From the NCBI GenBank assembly GCA_963555705.1, contig OY743182.1, forward strand, positions 51,526,592-51,590,591: DNA of 64,000 nucleotides, in the 5' to 3' direction. Below the pieces are notes generated by a model. It did no database searches, had not been told where the DNA came from, and saw only the letters and a program-made list of their open reading frames with translations. This DNA comes from Ligustrum vulgare. Its lineage: Eukaryota; Streptophyta; Magnoliopsida; Lamiales; Oleaceae. A program made the position numbers and the translations under genes. Shown piece by piece: positions 34,985 through 46,099 of this stretch (its first letter is position 1; each line of letters starts with the position of its first letter).

Positions 34985-35600
34985 AGTTGACCGAATGGTG
35001 CATTAAATCCAATTGTTGTCCGCATAGTGTTTAATTGAATGAAAATTGCCTAAATTTAGTTGGATGAATAGTGCCTAAATTAATGGGAAATTCAGACAAT
35101 TTGCCCGCATAATATTTAATTGAATGAATAGTGCATCCAATTGTTACCCGCATAGTATTTAATTGGATGAATATTGCCTAAATTGATAAAAAATCTGAAC
35201 AATTTTCCTGCACAGTGTCTAAATTGGATGAATAGTATTTAATTACAATTGGATGAATATTGTTTAATTGCAATTAATGAATAATGCGTAAATTGATGGG
35301 AAATTCGAGCAATTTTCCCGCATAGTGTTTAATTGGAATAATAGTTCATCAAATAGTTGTCCGCATAATATCTAATTGGATGAATAACACCTAAATTGGA
35401 TGAATACTATTTAATTGTAATTGGATGAATAGTGCCAATTGCACATTCAATTGGATGAGTAGTGCATCCAATTGTTGCTCGTTTAGTGTTTAATGGGATG
35501 AATAATATCTAAATTGGATGAATAATGTTTAATTGCAATTGAATGAATAGTTAAATTGGATGAATAGTATTTAATTAAAATTAAATGAATAGTGTTAATT
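34985..35600. repeat. Minisatellite-like GGATGAATAGT repeats, block 1
   Basis: Irregular tandem units of 20-45 bp built on TTTAATTGGATGAATAGTGCC with variants. The units differ in length and order, so this is a degenerate array. A second block lies at 36105-36345. Confidence 0.75.
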
Positions 35601-35892
35601 ATTCAAACTCATGCACTTTATTTGCATCTATTCTCATTTATATTATCTTATTCATAGCCTAACTTTTAAAGTCTTCTTATCACAAAAATTCCTATATGGC
35701 TTCCAATTGGATTAATTTTTGGTTATAGTAAAAGTGTGCCTGCTTAGAATATAGTTCAATTGAAGTTCTTTTTATTTATTTTATTAAATTTTGTGTATCT
35801 ATTCAGGAATCATTATTCAAATGTCATTGTGGTCAAGGAAACCTAATTCAAATGTTTCAAGATTGTTAAGGCATTAGACCATAGAATTATTT

Positions 35893-36345
35893 CTCTTAAT
35901 TAGTTTTAGTTCGTGCAACGCACGCATATGGCCAATATTTTCCTATTAGAGAAGTTTCGAATAATGATTTCTTGTTTGATACTTTTCCTATATCATAAAG
36001 ATAGACTCATTTCTAATTTTACACGGATTAATAAAACATAATTATTTTATATTGAATCTATAAATTTGCTTACATTTTACTTAATATACCCCTACATATG
36101 TTTCATTAGATGAATAGTGCATTCAATTGTTGCTTACATAATGTTTAATTGGATGAATAGTCCTAAATTGAATGAATATTATTTAGTTGCAGTTGGATGA
36201 ATATTGTTTAATTGCAATTGGATGAATATTGACATGAATAGTGCCAAAATTGGATGAATAGTGTTTAATTGCAATTGGATCAATAGTGCCATGAATAGTG
36301 CCTAAATTAGATTAATAGTATTTAATTGAAATTGAATGAATAGTA
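35893..36345. repeat. Repeat copy and minisatellite-like block 2
   Basis: 35893-36095 is a direct copy of 33545-33730. It is followed by a second block of GGATGAATAGT units. The same order of unique part then array suggests that the pair forms one composite repeat present twice. Confidence 0.7.
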
Positions 36346-36783
36346 TCAACCGAAAGATTCAATCTTTTATTTATAGAGAGAAATATAATAAAGTTAGATA
36401 GAGAGATTTTAAAGATCGTGTTTTGACTTGATTAGTTAACTGCTCCCACAATACAAATGACTTTCTTCGACATTGATTACTTAAAATCATTGGGTTATTA
36501 AAGACGTTATTAAGTAGGTTCCCTTGCGTATGTTTTACTAACGTAATCCACGAAATCATCGTTAGTTAAATGGTCTGTTTATCAAGTGTTTGGTCATTGG
36601 TGGTAAATTTGTCGGGTTTTAATTGATATTTAATCAATATATCATAATTTTTTTTTTTTTTTAATAAATTATCTTGATTCAGACTCATGGTAAATAATAA
36701 TTCTTTTTTCGAAAAGAATGTAAATAATAAATTCATAATTAAAGATATTATTTTCCGTGTACAGAAGATATTGCATACGTGTA

Positions 36784-36901
36784 AGGGAATCAAGGGTTGT
36801 CCCAAGTGGCTAGGTGATTCCCTTACCTGAAAATGGTCTAGGGTTTGAATCCCTCCCCTACCCTCCATTACTTTATAATAATAATAATAATAATAATAAA
36901 A
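36784..36901 (+). mobile_element. SINE, tRNA-related, with 19-bp target duplication
   Basis: A 118-bp element has a Pol III A box (TGGCTAGGTG, 36807-36816) and B box (GGTTTGAATCC, 36842-36852), then a TAA-repeat tail (36876-36901). The flanks are a 19-bp duplication starting AAGATATTG (36765-36783 and 36902-36920) that differs at two positions, both transitions. This structure is diagnostic of a SINE inserted by LINE machinery. Confidence 0.88.
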
Positions 36902-37442
36902 AAGATATTGTATACATGTAGACTATTAAATAATAACACTTTTTTTTTTTTTTGGTTAACTTCCAAGAAATTGCACCTCCGCACTTCTTTCAATTTTCGT
37001 TTCTTCCTAAAGAAGGTGGTGTGAATAATTATGTTGTCTAGATTAAAATTAGATTGTAAGTAAATTTTGATAAAATTTAATAATTTTATCTGGCGTGCAG
37101 CTAACGAGATTCTTCTGATAGGTTACGAGCTAGACATGTTATGGTTCATCCTCGCTGTCGAGTTTGTTTAGATGAGAATAAAATGATCAAGCACTGCTTA
37201 TACTCTTGCCCTTTTGCCCGATGGGCATATTCTCATATTAGTTGTTTGTCAAACAATGTTAACCAATTTTAAGATTGGTTTTGCTCATTTTTTAATACAG
37301 TTGATACTGAAGATAGGAACCTTGTTGCCATGATCTGTTGGTCGATCTGGAATAATAGAAACACAATCATCTGGAAAGCTTCCTCAATAGTGTTGAAGGT
37401 TGTTTCGTCAGCAAAATTCTTCTTGCTGCAATGGTTCGAAAC

Positions 37443-37597
37443 GAATTCACCGCCATGTGGCTGATCGACGATTACTAGCGATTTTGGCTTCAAGTAGGCG
37501 ACCGTAGCCTGTAATCCGAACTGAGGACGGTTTTAGGGTTAACTCACCTTCGCGAGATCGCGACCTAGCCATTGTAGCACGTGTGTCGTCTAGGGCT
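37443..37597 (-). pseudogene. Nuclear plastid DNA: 16S rRNA (rrn16) fragment
   Basis: On the plus strand this is the antisense of the 3' part of plastid 16S rRNA. Recognisable blocks are GAATTCACCGCC, CGATTACTAGCGATT, GTAATCCGAACTGAGGACGG, CGCGAGATCGCGACC and GCCATTGTAGCACGTGTGTC. It has substitutions and a small deletion against the expected rRNA, so it is a decayed transfer (NUPT). It replaces a short part of the LINE between the linker and RNase H. Confidence 0.85.
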
Positions 37598-37601
37598 ATA
37601 G

Positions 37602-38039
37602 ATGCTGCTATCTTTGAAGATATTCATAGTTTCGAATTTGGGTTTATCGACTGCATCTTTTATCCGTGTTAATTATATGATTGTCAAAGGAAGACATGAT
37701 CCCAACAAAGCAGAAGCATTGGGTGTTCGTGAAGCATTAAATTGCATCAAAGCTTCGGAATTAAGAGATATTATTGTCGAAATGGAAGCCCAGATAGTTT
37801 ATAACGCTCTTCAACGTCCTCTACCTGATCTTTCACATTTTGGTCTGATAATTGATGATTGTCAAAAGTTATGCAACGATATAAACAATTTGTCCTTCTC
37901 CTGTATCCGTTGGTCTGTGAACTCAGTTTCCCATTGATTTGCCCGGGTAGCTAGTTCTCTCTCATGCCCTTTTGAGTGGAATGAGATTCACCCTCCACTA
38001 ATTTTTGATGCATTTTGTTTAGATGCAAATAATGAATGA
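37602..38039 (+). pseudogene. LINE RNase H domain after the plastid insert
   Basis: One frame of 145 codons with a stop at 37935-37937. Motifs include FIRVNYMIVKGRHDPNKAEAL, GVREALN, IIVEMEAQIVYNAL and RWSVNSVSH, which match the RVT_3-type RNase H of plant LINEs. The 12285-12578 copy has the same stop position, so this break predates the duplication. Confidence 0.8.
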
Positions 38040-38065
38040 ATCTTCCTTCATTTAAAAAAAATAGT

Positions 38066-39610
38066 AATAATTTAAAATTTCTAATAAGATTATAATTCAA
38101 ATGATATTGGGTTTGGATTTGGGTTTGGGTTTGGGTTTGGGATAGACTGACATAGGTTCAAATGTATATTTTACATACACGTGAGATATGGCAATGTACA
38201 CGGAATGAGGGAGGGGACGATGCCGGAAAAGTCTCCGCCGTGACGGGAAGGGAGCACATCGACTTTTCTTGACCGATTTGTTGGCCTCCTTAATCCTACT
38301 ATTTTCTCCTAGATCAATCAAAACAAAAAAGAAAGAAAAATGGATTTTAAAGAGGGTGTTTCAAATAGATGTAATTGACTCTCTCAATGGGAGAAATGGG
38401 ATACTAAGGATGCCATGAATTGCTGTCAATCTAAGTTTGATTAAAAAGATAGAAAATTGGTGGGAAGAAAATAATTTCCTAGAATGAATTGAATTGTCTG
38501 AAAATTATTTTCGTGGAAAATATAATTGGAAGTGTTTGATTAAATTAATTTTCTAAGTGGAAAAAGTGGAAAATTTTTCAAGTTTTGTTATTTGATTGAT
38601 ATTATTTTTCATGACAAATAAAACAAAATTTAGCTATTTTAATTAATTTTTTGAGGATTTTTCATACATATATACTTGATAATAATAATGTTAATTTAAA
38701 AAAAAAAAATCAATTAACAACAATTAGGACCAAATGAGGCGAAAAGTGTTTTTCATGCAATATGGAAAATATTTTCTCACCTAAACCCAAAAAATATATA
38801 TATATTTTTTTATTTTAAGGTAAATAACATAAATGGAGATAAGATAGAAAATATTTCTCGTGGCCAAAAAAGACAATCAAACTCACAAAAATGTGAAAAA
38901 TGAAAATATTCTCCACATACAAATTGTGGTGCATCAAACTCGACCTAACAATCAAAGATTTTCCAACTGTCACCACCTCAAAATAAACAGTATGTCGGAC
39001 TTGAGTCATGCTACTTGTACTTGGAGGTTAACATAATACACACATGATATAATCCTATGACTTTATTCATCACGTCAACTTTTAAATCGATACAAACAAT
39101 CTCATTACCTCTTTTTTGGTCACCTTCTTTGTCAACCTACAAGTACAAGTAGCATTATTATGTCGGGCTGTAGAGGATTGGGCCTATTTTTAAAAAAAAA
39201 GACAACAATTTTATTTGGGCAAATATTCTTGCTGACTATTTTTTACTTTTCAAAAAAATGGACCAACTAAACATTGATACGTCACTATTTATAAACAATA
39301 TTCATGAACAACAGTTTATAAACAGTTTACCAAACAGAGGCGCAAAAGATAATAACAATTAATTAATAACATATACAAATTATTTTTGTTTTCACTAATA
39401 TTCATTTATTTTATTTAATTATTTATTATTATTTTTGGTACATAATAGTGTTGCAATCTAGGATTTATAAATTTATTTCTTGGATAATAGGAATAATGAG
39501 AACTTTTTTATTTCTCTAATAATTGCTAATAATTCCTTTTCATGAGTGGTATAATTTATTTCTGCTTGATTAAAAGTTCCGCTTGAATATATACATATTT
39601 CATTTATTAT
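38066..39610. repeat. Copy 3 of the triplicated segment
   Basis: Colinear with 12617-14020, including the GGGTTT repeats (38107-38141), the AAAGTCTCCGCCG block and the TGTCGGGCT block (39160). It differs by an extra stretch of about 100 bases (39205-39315). Short frames are not shared between copies. No gene. Confidence 0.75.
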
Positions 39611-40570
39611 GATCCATTTGATTGCGAGAGTGAAATTTTGGTGGAAAGAAAACGAATTTCAGATAATTGAATTCCAGAGAACTTATTTTCCTGAGAATTC
39701 GAAGTTAATGTGTTTGATTGATTTAATTTTCTAGGTGGAAAAAATGGAGAATTTATGAAGTTTCGTTGTTTGATTGACATTATTTTTCATGAAAAATAAA
39801 TCAAAATTTTGCTATTTTAATTAATTTTTTTTCCATATTTTTGTAAATTTCTAAAAAAAATAAGTTAATTAACAATAACAAAAGGGATCAAACGAAGCGA
39901 AAATGATTTTTCACCTGAGGTAATTCCCACCAAAGTGGTGGGAGAATGAATTCTGCCGAAACAAGGAAAATTTCAAAAATCAAGAAAAGTTGATAAATAA
40001 ATTCCATGAAAAATTAAGACAAATAAACGGTGCATTTAGGTTGTGTTTGATAGGGTAGAATTGAAAATATTTTCCGTCCAAATTTTCCTACTTTGATGTT
40101 TGATTGCATTCCTTTTCTAGGAAAATTATTTTGCAACTTTTCTTGATTTTTGAACTTTTTCTTATTTTTGTTGAATTCATTTTTTTGACATTTTGGTTAG
40201 AATTGGTTTTTCACTTAAGGTGAAAATTAGTTTCCCCTTGTTTGGTCCTTTTTTTTGTTATTGTTAATTAACTCATTTTTTTTTATATAGAAATTAACAT
40301 TATTATTATCAATTATATAAATGTATGGTAATTTTTTTTTGATTAAAATAGCAAAATTACACTTTTTTTTCATGAAAAATAATGTTAATCAAACAATAAA
40401 ACTTGAAAAAATCTCCATTTTCCCACATAGAAAATTAAACCAATCAAACACATTAAACTTTCAATTCTCAAAAAAATTAATTCTTAAGAATTTAATTCCA
40501 TGAAATTTGTCTTCTTTCCATCCAAATTCCACCTCGCAATGGAACGCAAAGTAAATTTTCTATGTGGGGT
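39611..40570. mobile_element. Two adjacent MITE copies related to 7150-7660, opposite orientations
   Basis: 39615-40030 reads in the same sense as 14021-14500. 40030-40560 is a reverse-complement relative (starts near GTTGTGTTTGATAGGG, ends near ATTCCACCTCGCAATGGAACG). Termini are not sharp enough to give target duplications. Confidence 0.5.
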
Positions 40571-40589
40571 AAATATTGAGATATATGTA

Positions 40590-41815
40590 TGTAACGCCCC
40601 AGAATTATTATTATTATTTTTTTTTTGGTAAATAAACCTTGGAGTGTTACTAAACAATTTCATTTTCTTAAATAAATGTGGAAGCATAAACAAAAAATGT
40701 TTTGTCACACATGAAATTGAGATTCTTTACAACCAAATCCCAAAACATAACTTGATAAATTAAGCATGTTTGGAATAATAAATAGAAGTTAAATTTAAAA
40801 CTTAATCATTTAATTCTTCAAATCCCATTGGCAATCCGCTTCACCATTCTGACCCGAACAAGCCTGTAAAATTTTAGGAGCGAGTATTTGAGAATATACT
40901 CAATAGGACACGAAAACTATGGTGCTATCCCGAGTAAATATATTTAAAACACGTGTCAAAAATATCATACCGTCATCATATCTTTAACTTTCATAAGTAT
41001 AATAATTCAATACGTTTGTCGAAAATATTATACCATCATCATATCTTTAGTAATCAGTAAGAGTACAATCATATCATATCTTTGATACCGAATGGGCATA
41101 TCATATTATATACTTTCATAAGCATAATAAATCAACAGCATAGATAAATAATTTAAACGGGGGAAAAGCCACTGCACCTCGATATCCTCCTGAATAAATC
41201 AAAGTAATCCCTGAAAAGAAAATCATCTGCACTCCAATTATTTTTCTGAAACGCTTTGGAGAGAAAAATATATTTTTGTGTAGTGGTTGTTCTTGTAACT
41301 TTTGATATTATTTATAGATAAAATAACATAAAATATTTAATTCTAATAAAACTATACTTCAAAGTAGGAGAGAGATTTCTATTGACACAAGGAGTCTACT
41401 ATTTGAGGTATTTGAATATATTTGAATTTGATTAAGGATAAACGTGAATAGATTTTCTCGTGAAATTAACTAAAACAGGAATCTTTGGTCATACTGGTGT
41501 ATATATAGTTGTGAAACTAACAAATGTTGAAGAATTTTTCTTAAACTCATATTCTTTCATTTAAAAATAGCACGGCCCGGTTTTATCTAAAATAGTATTT
41601 TCTTGAATCAAGAATCTTAATTAATCACAATCTACAAAACGAGTATAATATTGATATACTAATTATATGTCTATCAATAATAAATTGTTTGACCCAAACA
41701 ATTTTGACATCAAAATATAAAATATTTTATTCATTCGACTTTTCAAAATTTTTAAAAGACATCAATGTCAAAATCATTAAATAATTCTATTTTTAAAAAT
41801 TTCCAGGGTGTTACA
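40590..41815. mobile_element. Solo LTR, 1226 bp
   Basis: Begins TGTAACGCCCC and ends GGGTGTTACA, with the exact 5-bp duplication ATGTA on both sides (40585-40589, 41816-41820). No internal region is present. TGTAAC...GTTACA ends are common in plant Ty3/Gypsy LTRs; the minus orientation is likelier by the order of internal blocks but is not certain. Confidence 0.88.
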
Positions 41816-42579
41816 ATGTAAGCCATACAAAACTAGGGGTGTAAACGGTTTGGTTTGGGCGGTTTTTGATAATTTTTCAAACCAAACCATTTAAAGCGGT
41901 TTGATGTTTTTCCAACCCAAACCAAACCATTTCATTTTCAAAACCAAACCAAACCAAACCATTTTTTGCGGTTTGGTGCGATTTTAAACCGCAGTTTGCA
42001 ATGAAATTAAAATAATACATGTAGTTCGTGCTAAAATAAATTTTGAAATAGACTTTTGAATTAAGACATCAAAATTAGTTATAAATTACCCAACAACAAT
42101 ACAACATTATAGATTTAAGACTAACAAAATTAAAACATATGTGCAAACAACTTTTAAGATAGATACAAAGGCACAATCACAAACAAATTATCACAATAAT
42201 ATAAAAACAGGCACAACTAGCAGACAGGTCAAGGACCAAAATACATAGCATTTCTTGAAAACCACATTCTATGTTTGGAAAGGTAAAATTTGGAGTACTG
42301 AAATCTGAAGCCGTAGTTTCAGTTTTGGACTACAACAAGGACCTGATTCATGTTCACTAAAATAATACTTCGGTATAATTTGGTCATTCAGTCCATATTC
42401 ACTGGTTTGATTAACGGAAATAATGGCTGCTTTTTATTTGTCAAACTAACTCATATGGACAAAATGATGAAAATGTAAATTTTTGTCAAAAATAATAAAG
42501 TTAAACAACTCAATTGAAACAAAAGAAATACCAAGATCAGTTAACTAACCTACCTCACTTTGTTAAGTTTGAGAATCCA

Positions 42580-42650
42580 ATATTAGAAGGCTAAGAGCAC
42601 CATCTACTTCGGTTAAATCATTTGCCCGGATTAGATACACCTATAAAAGA
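42580..42650 (-). pseudogene. Second exon-like segment in the Pack-MULE-like element
   Basis: On the minus strand an acceptor-like TTTTATAG precedes VYLIRANDLTEVDGALSLL. The product is not recognised. It lies downstream of the enolase exon in the minus direction and may come from the same or another gene. Confidence 0.4.
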
Positions 42651-42966
42651 AATATTACACGTTATATTGTGCTATCAAGTAACATGAAGAATCAGTCGGT
42701 AAAGAACACATAATTCTATGTTAGGAACCACCTTAAATTTGTAAGGTTCGCCTAGTTGAAAGATCAGAACGTCTCCTTTTGACAATATAATGGAACTTCA
42801 AAAATGATATCTGGAAATGAAGTGGAAGAGCAGAAAAAATGAAATAAACTATAGTGACTTTTAATACTCATAATCATCACCATCATAACTCATCGCTATG
42901 AAAAAACTCTCACAATCAATTCTTGAATGCATAATCTTGTACACCGTGTACCAAAATTGACAAAAA

Positions 42967-43057
42967 CTTGTACATTCCAGAAGAGGCACCGCTAGGGGTA
43001 GCACCGCGGAAGACCCCTTTGTTGGTGAACAAATCAACTTCAACAGTGGGAATTCCT
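42967..43057 (-). pseudogene. Captured enolase exon fragment
   Basis: After an acceptor-like GATGCAG the minus strand encodes [19 protein letters not shown] and then [10 protein letters not shown]. This is the N-terminal substrate-loop region of enolase (2-phosphoglycerate hydratase in glycolysis); the [10 protein letters not shown] form resembles the plant cytosolic enolase 3 type more than the main cytosolic enzyme. Only this exon is recognised, so it is a captured fragment and not a working gene. Confidence 0.75.
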
Positions 43058-43363
43058 CTGCATCCTAAATTTATCCCTATTTCTACTCCAAAACCACCCA
43101 CACTATACGGTATACACAATGGTGAACAGCAACCGAAAATTGGATTATCATATTCAAAAATCAAACTCAAAATAAGGAAACAAGAGAGAATAAGGCTTAC
43201 CCAGAAGTCTAACTACGTGAAAAGCTTCTGTTCAGTTCCTTATTTATCATTCCTCAAAGTTTTGCAAAAACTAGAAAAAAAAAATTATATGGTCAGAAAA
43301 CGCAGCAAGCATATGTTGCGCATCTACATTGCTTGGAATGGTTGGAAGAATGATATTTACTTA

Positions 43364-43412
43364 CCGGCGATGACGAGTGAAGAACGTAGTCGGCGATGAC
43401 GAGTGAAGAACG
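43364..43412. repeat. Short tandem duplication, about 24 bp x 2
   Basis: GGCGATGACGAGTGAAGAACG occurs twice in succession inside the GC-richer part of the Pack-MULE-like element, next to a donor-like CGCCG|GTAAGT on the minus strand. Confidence 0.8.
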
Positions 43413-44005
43413 CAGATCACAGGGAGAGAAAGCTAGGTCTTCTCTTCTGAGCACTACGCAGCGTCTGGGAGAAGTGGAATTGGAGGCTGAAGCAGCGGAG
43501 CTCGTCTTTTACGGTTTAGGGCCTTAGGCTTTAGTTTTGTGAGTGTCATCAGTGCTTGCGGGTTATTGGGCTGGACTGGGTATTCCACATTTTAAGCTCC
43601 TGTTAGTCTGTAACTATATTTTGTAATAAAAATAAGATGTTAAACTTTTTATTTTAACTGTAAAAAATCAAAAAAAAATTCTATAATTTTCCAATTGAAA
43701 AATTAAATATTAATTATAATTTTTTCGTCGGGTTGGCGGTTTGAAACGGGTTTTGAAAATTGAAACCTAAACCAAACCATTCGAAAGCGGTTCGGTTTGG
43801 GTCAAAACCGAAACGTTGACGGGTCCGCGTGGATCCGAACCAACGGTTTCGAAATTGCGGGTTCATTTTGGTTTAGCGGTTTGACGGTTTCGTTGTACAG
43901 CCCTATACAAAACTCGATATCTCCAATTTTTGGAAATGTGATAGCATTTTCTTGACCAAGACTTTTAGAGTCAACAAAGATTGAGGATTAGGAATTGAAG
44001 ATTAA

Positions 44006-45637
44006 GACCTTGTTTGATTACCAAAGTTTTTAATAAAGTTGATTTTAAATAATAATTTTTAGAAATCGTGGAGTTAAAAAGTGGTTTGAAAAGTAAAAAA
44101 TTGTAGGTTTGATTTTTTTGGATGATTAAGATTGATTACTGTAAAAAAAATGTATTTTTTATGAAAAAGGGTAAACAGTGTAAATGGTCCCCAAACGTTT
44201 AAATTTTGACATTTATATCTTCATAATCACTAAACATTGCGAAAATGATCCATACCGTTAAATTTCGTTAGTATCAACTGTTAAAAACGTGTAAATAACA
44301 CAAATGATCCTTAACATTTGAGTTTCTTGCGATAATAGTCCCCAACATATTAAGATTATATTTGGCATATTTAGTTTGTAACATCCCAACGTTTGGCGTA
44401 TTTAGTCCATAACATATTAAGTCCCTATACATTTGACGTATTTAATTCCTAACATATTATGCCCTTGTTTGGGACCAATTATTTCAAATAATGTTTTTTT
44501 TTAATTGTAATTTTTTGAAAAATTTGTAATTAAAAAAATGAATTTATTTGTAAATTATTTTACTGATGGAATATATGGTTGAAAACGAGTTTTGAAAAAA
44601 TAAAGTTTATTCTGAATTTCTAAAGTGCAGAATAAAATATTTAACAAAAAATCACTGCATTAACAGCTCAATCTATTGGTAAAAAAAATTGATAATTCAT
44701 GGAACATAAACAAATAAATACATTGGACATCATATTAGGAATTGAATAACAAATATGTTTTTATCAGTTCTATTTTTTATTTTCGATTTTGATCAACATC
44801 GATTTTCAAAATTTCATTTTTTTAAAACTCGTTTTCTTTTACACATTCTATTAATAATTTTTTTTTTGAATTTATGCATAAATTAAAAAAAAAAAAATCT
44901 TAAAACCCAAATTCTCCAAACTTACTTTTCAAATCGAACGATTTTGAAAATCGAAAATCAAAATCGAAAATAGAACTGATAAAAATATATTTGTTATTCA
45001 ATTCCTAAAATGATATCCAATATATTTGTTTGTTTATGCTCCTTGAATTTTTTTATTTTTTTTATCAATAGGTTGAAATGTTAATGCGGTGAATTTTTGT
45101 TAAATGTTTTATCGTGCACTTTAGAATTTCAGAATAAACTTTAATTCTTAAAACACATTTTCAACCACACATTCAGTCAATAAAATAATTTACAAATAAA
45201 TTCATTTTTTAATCACAAATTCTTCAAAAAATTACAATTACAAACCATATTATTTGAAATAATTGGTTTCAAATAGGGGATTAATATATTAGGCCTAGGG
45301 ACTAAATATTTCAAACGTTTAGGAATTTAATATGTTAAGGATTAAATACGTCAAACGTTTAGAGGTTACAAAATAAATATGTCAAACATGACTTTAATAT
45401 GTTAGGAACTATTATAGCAAGAAACTCAAAGATTGGGGACAATTTGTACTATTTGCAAGTTTTTAACGGTGAAAACTAACGAATTCTAATTGTAAAGGCC
45501 ATTTTCTAAACGTTTGGTGATTATGAGGATATAAATGTTAAAATATAAACGTTGGGGAATATTTTTGCAAGAAAGTTAAAGGTTGGGGACCATTTGTGCT
45601 GTTTAAACTATGAAAAATTATATTTATCAAACAGGGC
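44006..45637. mobile_element. Tourist-like MITE split by a MULE
   Basis: The ends GACCTTGTTTGATTACC and TATCAAACAGGGC are flanked by TAA (44003-44005, 45638-45640). Removing the inner MULE and one target copy leaves an element of about 183 bp, a normal MITE size. This gives the order of insertion. Confidence 0.75.
44169..45608. mobile_element. Long-TIR Mutator-like foldback element, 1440 bp
   Basis: Two arms of about 650-700 bp are reverse complements across the element, starting GGGTAAACAGTGTAAATGG and ending CCATTTGTGCTGTTTAAAC, with a small AT-rich loop near 44870-44900. The 9-bp exact target duplication TATGAAAAA (44160-44168, 45609-45617) indicates Mutator-type transposition. No coding capacity. 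Confidence 0.88.
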
Positions 45638-45904
45638 TAAACTGGAGGAAAGTATGTAACTTTATTTTAACGAAGGTTTGTTCTTACTTCGTATAATAAA
45701 TGCTAACGTTTAGTGACATATATGTTGGTACTTAAACAGGTCACGTAAGAATGAACGTCAAAATATTTAATCGAGTGATCATTAATGTACTCTCTAAAAA
45801 TTTGAGTGAATATTTACGTAAATATATAACTTAATAATGATTGTTAATATGTTCATTAACGATGACTTTACACACGATATTAAGTTGTTTAAATATATAT
45901 ATTT

Positions 45905-46098
45905 ATAACGCTCCTGTTTGGTCCTGATCAGTTTTTGAAAAATCAAGTTTTTAAAACACTCAATCTCTCAACCATCTATTTTAGTTAAGTCTACAATATT
46001 TAACTTTTTCAAACAATTTTTAACTATACATTCTTTCAAAAATACTATTTAAAATCGAAAAATTCCCCAAGAACTGGGGGCCAAATAAGGGCGTTATA
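45905..46098. mobile_element. MITE with palindromic ends
   Basis: The ends ATAACGCTCCTGTTTGG and CCAAATAAGGGCGTTAT form an imperfect inverted repeat about 190 bp apart. The TGTTTGG core resembles the other Tourist-like elements here. The exact target duplication cannot be fixed because the ends are palindromic. Confidence 0.6.
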
Positions 46099-46099
46099 T

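Larger units (their letters stand above)
37095..38065 (+). mobile_element. LINE (L1-type) pol 3' end, 5'-truncated and broken
   Basis: Begins in the zinc-finger region that follows RT in plant LINEs (CRVCLDENK, CLYSCPFARWAYSH), continues with a stop at about 37271, then reads WSIWNNRNTIIWK. It is interrupted by plastid rRNA DNA (37443-37597) and resumes as the RNase H domain. The tail TCATTTAAAAAAAATAGTAATAA ends it near 38065. Copy 1 of the host segment (5280-5316) lacks it. Confidence 0.8.
41835..43904. mobile_element. Pack-MULE-like element with enolase exon
   Basis: The ends AGGGGTGTAAACG / CGTTGTACAGCCCT are short inverted repeats, and both subterminal zones are GGTTTGGTT-rich. A 10-bp exact target duplication ATACAAAACT flanks it (41825-41834, 43905-43914), a length typical of Mutator-like elements. 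The interior contains gene-like DNA on the minus strand (enolase exon, other exon-like pieces, a GC-richer 5'-leader-like part) and no transposase. Confidence 0.75.

Noticed and set aside
36790..36870. A functional tRNA gene
   Set aside because: A and B boxes are present, but there is no evident cloverleaf, and a TAA tail and 19-bp target duplication show a SINE.
37443..37597. A genuine 16S rRNA gene or bacterial contamination
   Set aside because: Only about 155 bases are present, they are mutated, and they sit inside a LINE reading frame. A plastid-derived nuclear fragment explains it better.
42968..43399. 143-aa plus-strand ORF as a gene
   Set aside because: It is the complement of the enolase exon fragment and its flanks; the real similarity is on the minus strand.
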